64,000 nt of DNA from Chloroflexota bacterium (GTDB lineage Bacteria; Chloroflexota; Dehalococcoidia; DSTF01; RBG-16-68-14). Where the stretch lies: positions 1 through 64,000 of the forward strand of contig JAJCYW010000011.1 of assembly GCA_029262675.1 (NCBI GenBank), written 5' to 3'. The translations under genes were made by a program, and so were the position numbers. Of this stretch, positions 8,479-17,222 are shown one piece after another. Under the pieces are notes generated by a model. It saw only the letters and a list, made by a program, of their open reading frames with translations. It was not told the DNA's origin and ran no database searches. Within the stretch, counting starts at the first letter, position 1. Every line of letters begins with the position of its first letter.

Positions 8479-9221
8479 GACGCCTCTGCCAGCGTAAGAA
8501 ACGCCTGCTCAAGGTTGTCTGTCTGGCTACGCTCAAGCAGCTGGCGTGGCGAGCCGCTGGCGACAATCTGCCCCTCGCGCATGAGGATCAGCTCGTCGCA
8601 ACGGTCCGCTTCGTCCATGACGTGAGTCGAGACCAGGACCGTTCTTCCCTCGTCGGCAAGCCGATGGAACGTCTGCCAGAGGTCCTGGCGCAGGACTGGG
8701 TCGAGGCCGACCGTAGGCTCGTCGAGCACGAGCACTTCCGGATCGCCGAGCATCGCTATCGCCAACGACGCGCGTGAGCGCTCACCGCCCGACAACGTAT
8801 TCACGACCTGGTCTGTCTGCGACTTCAGACCGACGGTTGTGATCGCATGTTGGATCCGGTTCTCAGCAACGCCGAGAACGCCCGCGAAAAAGCTCAAGTT
8901 CTCGCGGACGGTGAGGTCTCCGTACACTGCCGGCGCCTGCGTAACGTACGCAATTCGCTTGCGTAGCTCCACTGACCCTGCAGGAAGGCCGAGCACCGAT
9001 ACCTCCCCACGCTTCACGATCTGCACACCGACGATCGCCCGCATCAGCGTCGTCTTGCCCGAACCGCTCGGGCCGAGTAGCCCCGTGACGATTCCGCTCC
9101 GAACCGTCAGTGAGACGTCGGCCAGTGCGCGAAGACCGCCGCGGTACACGTCGAGGTCACGTATGGAAATGACGGCTTCCTCTGTTACGTTTGCCAGGCT
9201 GTCGACATTACCGCCGCTCAC
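8475..9221 (-). CDS. ABC transporter ATP-binding protein
   Basis: 248 residues from a GTG at 9221 that overlaps the TGA of the preceding oxidoreductase (GTGA, 9218-9221); the open frame extends further upstream but without coding character. Walker A is GPSGSGKTT, the signature is LSGGERSRASLAIA, Walker B is VLVLDEPTVGLDP, and the H-loop is STHVMDE. It pairs with the permease encoded immediately downstream, overlapping by 4 nt. Confidence 0.9.
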   Translation of the reverse strand: MSGGNVDSLANVTEEAVISIRDLDVYRGGLRALADVSLTVRSGIVTGLLGPSGSGKTTLMRAIVGVQIVKRGEVSVLGLPAGSVELRKRIAYVTQAPAVYGDLTVRENLSFFAGVLGVAENRIQHAITTVGLKSQTDQVVNTLSGGERSRASLAIAMLGDPEVLVLDEPTVGLDPVLRQDLWQTFHRLADEGRTVLVSTHVMDEADRCDELILMREGQIVASGSPRQLLERSQTDNLEQAFLTLAEAS

Positions 9222-10285
9222 AGCCCCAGCTCCGACATCAGCACCACCCGCTGCTCTGCTATCGATATCTGGGCTGCGACACCCATCGCCACGGCCTTCA
9301 TGCCGTCCTCCGCCGTCACGGCAACGGGCGCGCCTTCGACAGCCGCGCGTTGGAAGTCCCGCAGCTCGTAGTACGTCGCGCCGTGGTGGTACCCGGCCGC
9401 CAGCACATCGTCCGGCACCGCCACGTCTATGGTCTCGACAGCGCGCGGAATGCGGCGACCGAGCACAACCTGGCCCGGCGGCATCAGGCACTCCACCTTG
9501 CCCGTGTCCCCCGTCGCCGCCAGCTCCTGCATGTGGCGCGATCCCTCCGCGAACATGCAGAGGTCGTGGACCGCCCGCACGCCGTTCTCGAAGTCGACGA
9601 CGACGAGCGCGTTGTCGATGATGTCCGGCTGTTCGCCGTCGTACTCCTCGTCCAGATGGTTGACGTCCGCGCCGCCAGTGGCGAAGACACGCAGCGGTTC
9701 AGCCCCGACCACGTGCCGCATCAGGTCGAAATGGTGGCAGCTCTTCTCCACCAGCGTGCCGCCGCTGTTCCGGTTGAATCGATTCCAGTCGCCCACCTTC
9801 TTCAGGAACGGAAAGCGGTGCTCGCGGATCGAGAGCATCCGCAACCGCCCCGCCGTGCCCGCCTGCACCTCCCTCACGAAGCGCGCCACAGGCGGACTGT
9901 AGCGGTACTCCATCGCCACCCAGAAAACTTGGGAACGCCGCGCCGCCTCGGCGACCACCCACGCGCAGTCGTCGAGCGTCGTGCAGAGCGGCTTCTCGCA
10001 GAGGATGTGCTTGTCCGTCTCGAACACGTCGCGCAGCACGGCTGCGTGCGTGTGGTTCGGCGTGGCGATGATGACCGCGTTGATCGATTCGTCCGCCAGC
10101 AGCGGCGCGTAGTCGTCGTACACCTGCAGCTCGCCGCCGGCCGCCGCCAGCGCGCGCTCCTGCGACGGCGGGTGCGGATCGGCGATCGCGGCGACGCTTG
10201 CGTCTTCCAGCAGCGCGATATTCTGGATATGCTCGACGCCCATCAGGCCGGCGCCGATGATGCCGAAGCGGAGCGACTCGTTCAT
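9218..10285 (-). CDS. Gfo/Idh/MocA family oxidoreductase
   Basis: 355 residues. The Rossmann start is LRFGIIGAGLMGVEHIQN; the EKP motif is in KHILCEKPLCTTLDDC; the C-terminal domain has GGTLVEKSCHHFDLMRHVV, the second conserved region with HxFD. It is probably an NAD(P)-dependent sugar or cyclitol dehydrogenase. It sits in a tight minus-strand run: S9 peptidase, then a 43-nt gap, this gene, then ATPase and permease, each joined by a GTGA overlap. The coupling of a soluble oxidoreductase to an exporter is unusual and its meaning is unclear. Confidence 0.88.
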   Translation of the reverse strand: MNESLRFGIIGAGLMGVEHIQNIALLEDASVAAIADPHPPSQERALAAAGGELQVYDDYAPLLADESINAVIIATPNHTHAAVLRDVFETDKHILCEKPLCTTLDDCAWVVAEAARRSQVFWVAMEYRYSPPVARFVREVQAGTAGRLRMLSIREHRFPFLKKVGDWNRFNRNSGGTLVEKSCHHFDLMRHVVGAEPLRVFATGGADVNHLDEEYDGEQPDIIDNALVVVDFENGVRAVHDLCMFAEGSRHMQELAATGDTGKVECLMPPGQVVLGRRIPRAVETIDVAVPDDVLAAGYHHGATYYELRDFQRAAVEGAPVAVTAEDGMKAVAMGVAAQISIAEQRVVLMSELGL

Positions 10286-10328
10286 TCCTCGTGCCCGTCG
10301 CAGCGCGACAGCGCCCGTGCGCCCACGG

Positions 10329-12149
10329 CTAGGCGTCCGCGAGCACCCGGCTCGCGAACAGGAGCCGCTCCTGCTGGTGTTCGATCGTCTGCTCGATCGC
10401 GTAGGAGCCGTGGCCGGCGTCGAACCAGATCACGTCCACCTCTTTGCCCAGCTCGCGCATCTTCTCTTCGTACACGCGAAGCTGCCGTGCAGGGCAGCGC
10501 GTGTCGTTCGAACCCTGGATCACCTGGAGGGGAGCCCGCACCCGGTCGGCGTACGTCACCGGCGAGCTCTTCTCGTGCTGCTCCGACAGCTCGTCAGGCG
10601 TACCGCCAAACAGCGCCACCTGGTACTGGCGCAGCGTCTCCGCCTGGTCCTCATACATCAGTTTCCAGTCCGCGATCGCGACCGTCGCCATGCCGCCCGC
10701 CCACAGCTCCGGCCGCATCCCCAGGCCCAGCAGCGTCAGGTAGCCGCCGTACGACCCGCCCATCAGGAACACCTGCTCCGGCACGGCGACCCCCTCTGCG
10801 ACGAGCCAGTCGTAGGCCGCGGCCAGGTCGTCGACCTCCCACATGCCAAGGTTGCCCCGGATGCAGTTCTCGAACTCGTACCCGAACGTCGTCGAACCAC
10901 GGTAGTTGATCGCCAGCGACGCGAAGCCGTGGTCCAACCACGATTCCGTCAGCGGCGCGAACTGGTCGAACGCGGCCGCGGTCGGACCGCCGTGGATGTT
11001 GATTATCGTCGGGAACGGCCCGTCGCCCGGCGGCGTCGCCAGCCAGGCCTGGATATCCGCGCCCTCCGTGGAGGGGTACGTGACCGAACGCCACTTCGTT
11101 CCCGTTGGCGCGTCACCGCCGCGCAGCAGCGTGCGCCGCTCCTGCCCGCTGACTGCGTCCAGCGCGACGACGCGCGCCGCCGCCGTCGAATCGCTGAGCA
11201 GCGCGTAGATCTCGCCGTCTTCAGCGAAGTCGGCGCTCACCATCAGCCCGGATGGATGGTCCAGCCACGTCAGCCGCTCTGCGGCGAGGTCGTAGACGGC
11301 CAGACGCTGGACGGCGTTGTGGATCTGCATCAGCAGCAACTTCGCCCCGTCCTCCGACCAATCGACCGGCACCAGCTCGCCCGCGACATCGCCGAACGGC
11401 AGGTCGCTGCGTTCGCCCGTCGTCGCGTCCCAGATCAGCGGCCGCCGCACGCCGCTCGCCGTCGTCGCGCAAAACAGACGCGTGTCGCCGTCAACGGGGC
11501 TGAAGTCGCCAGCCGAAATACTGGCGCCCTCGTCGTACAACTCCTGGATTCGCTCTCCGGTCGCCGCGTCCACGGCGACCAGCTCGCCGTCCGTCGACTG
11601 GCTGCGCTCCGTAAGCCCCAGCACAACTATCGCGCCGTCGTTCGAGAGCTGCAGACCACGCATCAGGCGCTCAGTGTGGAAAAGGCGGCGTGGCTCCCCC
11701 ATCGCGCCGTCTGCAGACGTGTCGAGCAGGTACGTCACGTGGCCCTCGCGCGTGGCTGTGGCGACTGCTAGGCGGCTGCCGTCGAGACTGAAAGCGACAT
11801 CCGCCAGCGCATACGGCGGCATGTCCGGCGTCATGTCCTCCGCCTCGCCGCCCTCGTAGGGAATTCGCGCCAGGTGGCCGATCTCGTTGCCCTGTTCGTC
11901 GTCCAGGTAGTAGACATGACGGCCGTCCGGGCTGAGCGCAGCGCTTACCTTGCCCGCGGGCGCGAACGTTAGCTGGCGCAACTCGGCAGAAGAGACGTCC
12001 CAGGCATAGATCTGCTGCAGCCCCGTCGCGTTCGTGACGGCGATGCCGCGCGCGTGATCGCGCGGCGCCACGTATGCGGAAGCGACCGTCCACGCACGAA
12101 AGCGCTGCTTCCATGGCGCGTCGTCAGACGTGTCGATCTCGATAACCAT
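10329..12149 (-). CDS. S9 family peptidase (prolyl oligopeptidase / acylaminoacyl peptidase type)
   Basis: About 606 residues. The N-terminal beta-propeller has WD/PD40-like repeats such as KVSAALSPDGRHVYYLDDE. The C-terminal alpha/beta-hydrolase domain has the nucleophile elbow MGGSYGGYLTLLG (Ser), the Asp region IQGSNDTRCP and the His region FDAGHGSY. No signal peptide is seen, so it is probably cytoplasmic and cleaves short peptides. ATG at 12149 lies 7 nt after CATAAT (12157-12162), suggesting a leaderless start; ATG at 12158 is the alternative. It heads the run of genes down to 7744. Confidence 0.9.
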   Translation of the reverse strand: MVIEIDTSDDAPWKQRFRAWTVASAYVAPRDHARGIAVTNATGLQQIYAWDVSSAELRQLTFAPAGKVSAALSPDGRHVYYLDDEQGNEIGHLARIPYEGGEAEDMTPDMPPYALADVAFSLDGSRLAVATATREGHVTYLLDTSADGAMGEPRRLFHTERLMRGLQLSNDGAIVVLGLTERSQSTDGELVAVDAATGERIQELYDEGASISAGDFSPVDGDTRLFCATTASGVRRPLIWDATTGERSDLPFGDVAGELVPVDWSEDGAKLLLMQIHNAVQRLAVYDLAAERLTWLDHPSGLMVSADFAEDGEIYALLSDSTAAARVVALDAVSGQERRTLLRGGDAPTGTKWRSVTYPSTEGADIQAWLATPPGDGPFPTIINIHGGPTAAAFDQFAPLTESWLDHGFASLAINYRGSTTFGYEFENCIRGNLGMWEVDDLAAAYDWLVAEGVAVPEQVFLMGGSYGGYLTLLGLGMRPELWAGGMATVAIADWKLMYEDQAETLRQYQVALFGGTPDELSEQHEKSSPVTYADRVRAPLQVIQGSNDTRCPARQLRVYEEKMRELGKEVDVIWFDAGHGSYAIEQTIEHQQERLLFASRVLADA

Positions 12150-12166
12150 CGCCGCCATTATGACGC

Positions 12167-12207
12167 CTACCGGCCGCGGCCGGAAGGCTACCGGCCGTGG
12201 CCGGTAG
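12167..12207. repeat. GC-rich palindromic repeat pair
   Basis: CTACCGGCCGCGGCCGG (12167-12183) and CTACCGGCCGTGGCCGGTAG (12188-12207) are near-identical, each nearly self-complementary. They lie just upstream of the S9 peptidase start and could be an operator or a small palindromic repeat. Confidence 0.5.
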
Positions 12208-12277
12208 CGTGCGGTCAGCAATCAGCCAGCCGCCTTAGACAATCCTGCGCGGCCTGGTACGCGAGGAAGCAGCGTGC

Positions 12278-12685
12278 CTAAGCCGAGGAGCGTTCAGGCG
12301 CAGAGAGTCGAGCAGCCGCCGCGATCTTGATGATGGCCGACGTCAGCCGTTCAGAGTCGACGTTCTTCAGGACGTAATCGGCCGCGCTGGCGCCGCGCAC
12401 GGCTTCCAGGAGCTCCGGCGTCATAAATGAGACAAGGACGATGAGGGGCGCCGTCGTCAGACGCCGCAGGCGCATGCAGGCGAGCGGGCCGCTGCTGTTC
12501 AGCCCATGCACGTCCAGCAGCACCGCGTCGGGACGCGCAACGCGGAGCAACTGCACCGCGTCTTCCGGCGCGGCGACAACTCCGATCAAGCTGAGACGGG
12601 CGTCCTTCTCCAGGCGCCGCGCTAACGTCGTGCGTGCATCGTCACGCTCATCGACCAGCAGGACGCTGACGTGTGCATCGGACAT
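12278..12685 (-). CDS. Stand-alone response regulator receiver protein
   Basis: 135 residues. A CheY-like receiver: acidic pair DERDD near the start, phospho-acceptor Asp in PDAVLLDVHG, hydroxyl position in PLIVLVSF, and conserved Lys in ADYVLKNVD. There is no output domain. It may pass signals by protein contact, perhaps to the two-component pair encoded just upstream at 12763-14777. ATG at 12685 has TATTCT (12693-12698) 7 nt before it, fitting a leaderless start; GTG at 12691 is the alternative. Confidence 0.82.
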   Translation of the reverse strand: MSDAHVSVLLVDERDDARTTLARRLEKDARLSLIGVVAAPEDAVQLLRVARPDAVLLDVHGLNSSGPLACMRLRRLTTAPLIVLVSFMTPELLEAVRGASAADYVLKNVDSERLTSAIIKIAAAARLSAPERSSA

Positions 12686-12762
12686 GCACACAAGAATAAG
12701 AGCGTTGCGGGGACGTTCCTAGGCCCAATGGGCCCGTTCTGCACTGACGATCGGCCCGCCGA

Positions 12763-13419
12763 CTATGTGCCGGGTAGCGGCGGTCGGCGCCTCGCGATGA
12801 AGGCCGCAGCTTCAGAGCGCCTGCGCAGGTTCAGCTTGCTTAGAATACTGCTGACGTAGTTCTTCACTGTCTTGTCACTGAGGAAGATCTCTGCGGCGAT
12901 CTCCTTGTTCGTCTTGCCGTCCGCAATCAGGTCCAGGATCTTGCGCTCCTGCTCGGACAGCAGCGACAGCTCCTCATCCTCGGGTGAGCGGCCGGATCGA
13001 ACGCGTTCCAGCACTCGCTGCGTCACGGCCGGGTCCAACAGCGATTCACCCCGCACTGCCCGCTCAATCGCGTCGGTCAGTGCCTCCATGCGAGTCTGCT
13101 TCAGTAGGTAGCCGGTTGCGCCGGCCATGATCGATGCGAACACGGCCTCCTCGTCGGCGTACGACGTCAGCATGATCACTTTCGTATCCGGACGCGCCGC
13201 GCGGATTTCACGGCAAGCCTCGATCCCGCTGCCATCTGGCAGTCGCACATCCATCACCACCACATCCGGTTCGGTCCTGTGCGCCTCCTCAATCGCCGTA
13301 GCGACGGACGATGCCTCTCCGACGAGCTCCATTTCGTTGCGCCGCCGTATCAGCGCGCGCAAACCTTCGCGCACCACCTCGTGGTCATCTACGATCAAGA
13401 CCCGCGTCGCTTCTGCCAT
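12763..13419 (-). CDS. NarL/LuxR family response regulator
   Basis: 218 residues. The receiver domain (about 5-120) has DDHEVVREGL, phospho-Asp in PDVVVMDVRLPDGSG, Thr in VIMLTSYADEE and Lys in YLLKQTR. The C-terminal LuxR-type helix-turn-helix (about 150-215) has LSEQERKILDLIADGKTNKE and KTVKNYVSSILSKL. The start overlaps the kinase stop (TGATG at 13417-13421; a GTG three bases earlier is also possible), so kinase and regulator are co-translated. DNA-binding transcription factor controlled by the adjacent kinase. Confidence 0.93.
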   Translation of the reverse strand: MAEATRVLIVDDHEVVREGLRALIRRRNEMELVGEASSVATAIEEAHRTEPDVVVMDVRLPDGSGIEACREIRAARPDTKVIMLTSYADEEAVFASIMAGATGYLLKQTRMEALTDAIERAVRGESLLDPAVTQRVLERVRSGRSPEDEELSLLSEQERKILDLIADGKTNKEIAAEIFLSDKTVKNYVSSILSKLNLRRRSEAAAFIARRRPPLPGT

Positions 13420-14777
13420 CACGTCGCCCCTTCCCGTCGAACAGGTACCTCGACAGGCACTTCAATAGTCACTCGTGTTCCGGCGTTCTCACTTGACTGT
13501 ACCTCAACGCGGCCACCCAACGCTGCCACGCGTTCGCGCATGTTCGTCAGTCCGTGTCCTGCGGTCGGCTGGCCGACATCAAACCCGGCGCCGTCATCCG
13601 TGATCCACATCCGGAACAGGCCGTTCTCCGCATCTAACCGCGCCTTTACCGAGCGTGCGTGCGCGTGCCTGCGCACGTTTGTCAGCGACTCCTGCGCGAT
13701 GTGAAACAACGCGTTCGTCTGCTCCTCAGTCAGCTCATCGCAGGCGCCGGCGCCTTCGATAAGCTGCACGTCCATCAGCGAATTGACCTTCAGCTCTTGC
13801 AGCAACCCCCCGATCGCGCCGGCCAAGTCGGCGGTCGAAAGTACCGCTGGCCGCAGATTGAAGATGTACCCCCGCATATCTGCGATCGATTCGTTCAGGC
13901 GGTCGATCACGCCCACCAGCTGGTCATGGACGGCGGCCGGGTCGTCTTTCAGGTCCGCCAGGCAGTTTTCCACCGTGAGACCCGTAGCGTACAGCGACTG
14001 GATGACTCCATCATGCAGGTCCATGCCGATCCTGTCCCGCTCTTCCCATACAGCCATGTCCTGCACCTGCCTGTACAGACGGGCGTTTTCGATCGCGATC
14101 GCAGCGTGGGCTGCGAATGCCGAGAGCGCTTCTTCGTCACGCGCCGTGAACGGCTCGCCGCCGTTCTTGTCGGTCAGGTAGAGGTCGCCGACGATCGTGT
14201 CCTCGTACCGGATCGGCAGCCCCGCGAAGCTCGTCATCTGCGGGTGGTGCGGCGGAAATCCGCTCGACTTCGGATGGTCGCCGATGCGGTCGACGCACAG
14301 CGTCTCGCCAGACTTGATCACCGCGCCCAACAGACCTTTCCCTTGCGGGAACGGCCCGATCTTCGCCCGCGTCTCATCGCTCATGCCGGACGTGATGAAC
14401 TGCGCGATCTCGCCGTCCTCTCCCAGCATCGCCAGTGCGCCGTATCGCGCTCCCGTCACCTCTCGGCTCAGATCGACGACCTTCTGCAGCAGCGAACCGA
14501 GATCCAGAACCGAAGAGAGCGCCAAACTCGCCTCGTTGATCGCCGCCAGCTCACGCACGTGCTGTTCGGTCTCGCGCTCTGCCGTCGCCACCGCACGGAA
14601 TACCCACGTGGAGAACGCCACCGCGCCCACCACCGCCGATGCGACGATCACACCGACGACGGCCACGTCCGGGATCAGCCGGCCGAGGCCTAGTACGGCG
14701 CCCGCCGCGATCGCGGCAACAAATGCGGCAGGCAACCACACGCCGACCTGCCACCAACGTCGGATTAGCTCATCCAT
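13419..14777 (-). CDS. GAF-domain sensor histidine kinase (NarX/DegS-like, HisKA_3)
   Basis: 452 residues. Two N-terminal membrane helices (about 12-60) are followed by a GAF domain (about 85-240, with YGALAMLGEDGEIAQF and GLLGAVIKSGE). The HisKA_3 dimerisation domain has WEERDRIGMDLHDGVIQS (His), and the HATPase domain has ALFHIAQESLTNVRRHAHA, DDGAGFD and GHGLTNMRERV. The GAF domain probably senses a small ligand or redox state in the cytoplasm. Its output is the NarL-type regulator that overlaps it. TATAAT on this strand (14789-14794) lies 11 nt before the ATG, giving a very short leader. Confidence 0.93.
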   Translation of the reverse strand: MDELIRRWWQVGVWLPAAFVAAIAAGAVLGLGRLIPDVAVVGVIVASAVVGAVAFSTWVFRAVATAERETEQHVRELAAINEASLALSSVLDLGSLLQKVVDLSREVTGARYGALAMLGEDGEIAQFITSGMSDETRAKIGPFPQGKGLLGAVIKSGETLCVDRIGDHPKSSGFPPHHPQMTSFAGLPIRYEDTIVGDLYLTDKNGGEPFTARDEEALSAFAAHAAIAIENARLYRQVQDMAVWEERDRIGMDLHDGVIQSLYATGLTVENCLADLKDDPAAVHDQLVGVIDRLNESIADMRGYIFNLRPAVLSTADLAGAIGGLLQELKVNSLMDVQLIEGAGACDELTEEQTNALFHIAQESLTNVRRHAHARSVKARLDAENGLFRMWITDDGAGFDVGQPTAGHGLTNMRERVAALGGRVEVQSSENAGTRVTIEVPVEVPVRREGAT

Positions 14778-14960
14778 CTCACAAATCGATTATAGCTGTG
14801 TTGCGGCACCCGCCGCAGCCCACATCGTGCCGTCTGGCACTTTCGGGTGGAGACGAACGGCCTTGTGGCCGTGTCCTCCATCGCGCGATAATGCGCGTAC
14901 GCGGCCCTGCGCCGTGACGGATCATGTTACCCTGCATGTGAACGAGGAGAAGCGAACAGT

Positions 14961-15680
14961 ATGCCTTCAAAGCGCGGACGTGGGCGTAGTCGGCGAAAGC
15001 CAGCCGCAACGTCGAGCGGACTCAAGATACCGTGGATGCCGTTGGGCGTAGCTGCAGGTGTTCTCGCGCTGGCGGTCGTCGTCGTCTTCCTCATCCTGCA
15101 GGCCTCCGGTAGCTCCGGCGAAGCCAACGCCGAATGGATAAAGGTCGAAGCCGATCCCGCACCCGGCCTGCCCGGCGTGTACGTCAACCTGCCCGAGATC
15201 TACGGCGGCCCGTACGGTACGCACGGCGAAAACGCGACCGCCGGCCACGTCCTCCGCGACATCGACTACGTCGCCGATGGCAACACCAGCCCGCCCGCCG
15301 GCGGCCCGCACTGGGGCCAAGGCTCCTGCCCGGACGATCCGGCGGATGCGCAACGGTTCTGCGGCCCCGCGCCCTGGGGCATCTACCGCCAACCCTGGGA
15401 ACCGGAAGTGCTGGTTCACAACATAGAGCACGGCGGCGTTGTCATCTGGTACAACACGACGGATCAGGCCGTCATCGATGAGATCGAGGCCCTCGCGCTC
15501 GCCCGCCTTCGCGACGGCGACATCCTTGTCATGGCGCCGTACGACGATATGGAGGACGAACAAATCGCGCTCACATCATGGGCCCGCATCGACTCCTTCC
15601 CCGTCGCCGACTACGAAATCAAGCGCATCGAGGACTACATCGATGCACACGTCCGCCGCTTCAACCCGGAAGCCTTCTAG
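14961..15680 (+). CDS. DUF3105 membrane-anchored protein
   Basis: 239 residues. A basic N-terminus (RGRGRSRRK) and one hydrophobic helix (about 28-50) place the rest outside the membrane. The exported part carries the DUF3105 hallmark VLVHNIEHGGVVIWYN and, upstream, PPAGGPHWGQ. The conserved His residues suggest metal binding; the function is not known. GAGGAG about 10 nt upstream supports the ATG. The next gene, 30 nt downstream, encodes a cytochrome c; such pairing suggests a role at the respiratory membrane. Confidence 0.88.
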   Translation: MPSKRGRGRSRRKPAATSSGLKIPWMPLGVAAGVLALAVVVVFLILQASGSSGEANAEWIKVEADPAPGLPGVYVNLPEIYGGPYGTHGENATAGHVLRDIDYVADGNTSPPAGGPHWGQGSCPDDPADAQRFCGPAPWGIYRQPWEPEVLVHNIEHGGVVIWYNTTDQAVIDEIEALALARLRDGDILVMAPYDDMEDEQIALTSWARIDSFPVADYEIKRIEDYIDAHVRRFNPEAF

Positions 15681-15710
15681 CCGAATGCCGCAAGGGCCTG
15701 CGCCAGCACA

Positions 15711-16121
15711 GTGAACAACCCGATGCCGCGCAGGCGACTTCTCGCCGCCGCCGTCGTCATCGCCATGACGGTGCTACTCGCGCAGATCCTGTTCGTCGCC
15801 TGCGGCGGCGGCTCCAATCGCGTGCCGCCCACGGCCGAATCGATCGCAGCCGGCCGCGCGATCTTCCTGACCGACTGTACCGTCTGTCACGGTGACGACG
15901 GCCGCGGCTCCATCCTCGCACCCGACCTCACCGTCCACATCCCCACCCGCAACGACGACTTCATGTTTGGCCGTATCACGATCGGCTTCGAGAGCGCCGC
16001 CAGCGGACTGACGATGCCCGCGTTTGGCGACATACTGTCGGAGACGGATCGCTGGCACCTCGTGAACTACCTCCGCGAGACGTTCGGCACGCTCACCTTC
16101 AACACGCCCAGCGGCAGCTAG
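15711..16121 (+). CDS. Membrane-bound c-type cytochrome
   Basis: 136 residues from GTG (ATG at 15723 is also possible). The N-terminal hydrophobic segment ends in LFVACGGGS, a possible lipobox. One haem site, CTVCHGDD (CxxCH), begins a small class I cytochrome c domain; the distal Met is probably in GLTMPAFGDILSE. It should carry electrons on the outer face of the membrane. It lies 30 nt after the DUF3105 gene, so the two are likely co-transcribed. Confidence 0.9.
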   Translation: MNNPMPRRRLLAAAVVIAMTVLLAQILFVACGGGSNRVPPTAESIAAGRAIFLTDCTVCHGDDGRGSILAPDLTVHIPTRNDDFMFGRITIGFESAASGLTMPAFGDILSETDRWHLVNYLRETFGTLTFNTPSGS

Positions 16122-16232
16122 GCCGCGATGGCTGCTTGAGACTGAAGCGCTGGCTCCGCGCCCATGCGGCGGTGGCCCCTCTGCTACAATCCAACGAGGC
16201 ACGACCTCCAGCGCTCAGGTGAGGCCCGTTTC

Positions 16233-16445
16233 ATGGCGAAACACGGAACCGTCCGCGTAGTCAAGCCGTACGAACTGCACGGCGTCCTCTACTACCAGCT
16301 CGCAGTAGCCGTGGACGGCGAGCGCGACGCGCTGCGTGATATCCGCATCTGCCACGACTCGATATACGACCGGCCGGTGGCTGGAGACGACATCGAATTC
16401 GACATCGTTCTCAGCGTCGTCACCGAGGTGCGAAAGAGAACCTAG
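16233..16445 (+). CDS. Small hypothetical protein
   Basis: 70 residues, starting MAKHGTVRVVKPYELHGVLY. No known family recognised; predicted to be a small mostly beta, soluble protein. A TACAAT -10-like hexamer at 16185-16190 lies 42 nt upstream of the ATG. Codon use is like its neighbours, so it is probably real. Nothing is seen in 16446-16533. Confidence 0.6.
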   Translation: MAKHGTVRVVKPYELHGVLYYQLAVAVDGERDALRDIRICHDSIYDRPVAGDDIEFDIVLSVVTEVRKRT

Positions 16446-16533
16446 CCCGCCGGCGGGTTGTCGCTACGCTGGCCGCTGACGGCGCGCGGCGCTGAGCCCA
16501 TGAGGCGAAGCGCGATCTTCTTGGTGCGAAGCG

Positions 16534-17199
16534 CTAGTACTTGGAGACGTTCAGCTCGTGGATCCTACCCTCAACGAGGTAGACCGTCCGCTCACAGATG
16601 TTGGTCACCCGGTCCGCGATGCGCTCCAGGTTGTGCGCTACCCACGTGAGCTGCGTTGCCCGCTGGACCTTGTCCGGGTCCTCCGTCATCAGCACCAGCA
16701 GTTCGTGGTAGATCTCGTCGTAGAGCGCGTCCACCTGGTCGTCCTCGTCGCAGATGGTCCGCGCCCGGGCGGTATCGCGGTCCTTGAACGCGTCGAGACT
16801 GGAGAGCATCATTCCGCGCGTGATCTCCGCCATCCGCCGCACCCCCGCGTACGACATCAGCGGCGGTTCGTCCGTCAGCATCAGCGCCACCTTCGCGATG
16901 CCTTCCGCGTGGTCGCCCATCCGCTCCAGGTCCACGGCGATGTGGAGCACCGACGCGATGGTCCGCAGGTCGATCGCCAGCGGCTGCTGCCTCGCGATCA
17001 GCTCCAGACACGTCTCCTCTATCTCGTAGCGTTTTTCGTTGATCTTGACGTCGTCCTCTATCACCTGACGCGCCAGATCCATGTCGCGCTCGCTCAGCGC
17101 AGTCACGCTCCGCTCCACCGCTTCCGCCACGCGCATGGCCAGCGCCAGCATCTCTTCTTGGATCCCGGCGAGCTCTCGATCGAAGGCTGTCCGTGTCAT
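16534..17199 (-). CDS. phoU: Phosphate uptake regulator PhoU
   Basis: 221 residues, the usual PhoU length, with two similar three-helix bundles. Metal-binding patterns of the E(R)xxD type appear in AVDLERMGDHAEGIAK and VAHNLERIADRVTNICERTV. PhoU links the Pst transporter to the PhoR-type kinase and limits phosphate uptake. It is the last gene of the pst run, 23 nt after pstB. Confidence 0.95.
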   Translation of the reverse strand: MTRTAFDRELAGIQEEMLALAMRVAEAVERSVTALSERDMDLARQVIEDDVKINEKRYEIEETCLELIARQQPLAIDLRTIASVLHIAVDLERMGDHAEGIAKVALMLTDEPPLMSYAGVRRMAEITRGMMLSSLDAFKDRDTARARTICDEDDQVDALYDEIYHELLVLMTEDPDKVQRATQLTWVAHNLERIADRVTNICERTVYLVEGRIHELNVSKY

Positions 17200-17222
17200 A
17201 GCGTCATCCTACCCGAGTTGGC

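Noticed and set aside
7687..8625. 312-codon plus-strand open frame opposite the ABC genes
   Set aside because: The opposite strand has clear permease and ATPase motifs with coupled starts; this frame is an artefact of high GC.
9191..10909. 572-codon plus-strand open frame
   Set aside because: It runs antisense across the Gfo/Idh/MocA and S9 peptidase genes, both of which have complete motifs; its Arg/Pro-rich peptide has no family resemblance.
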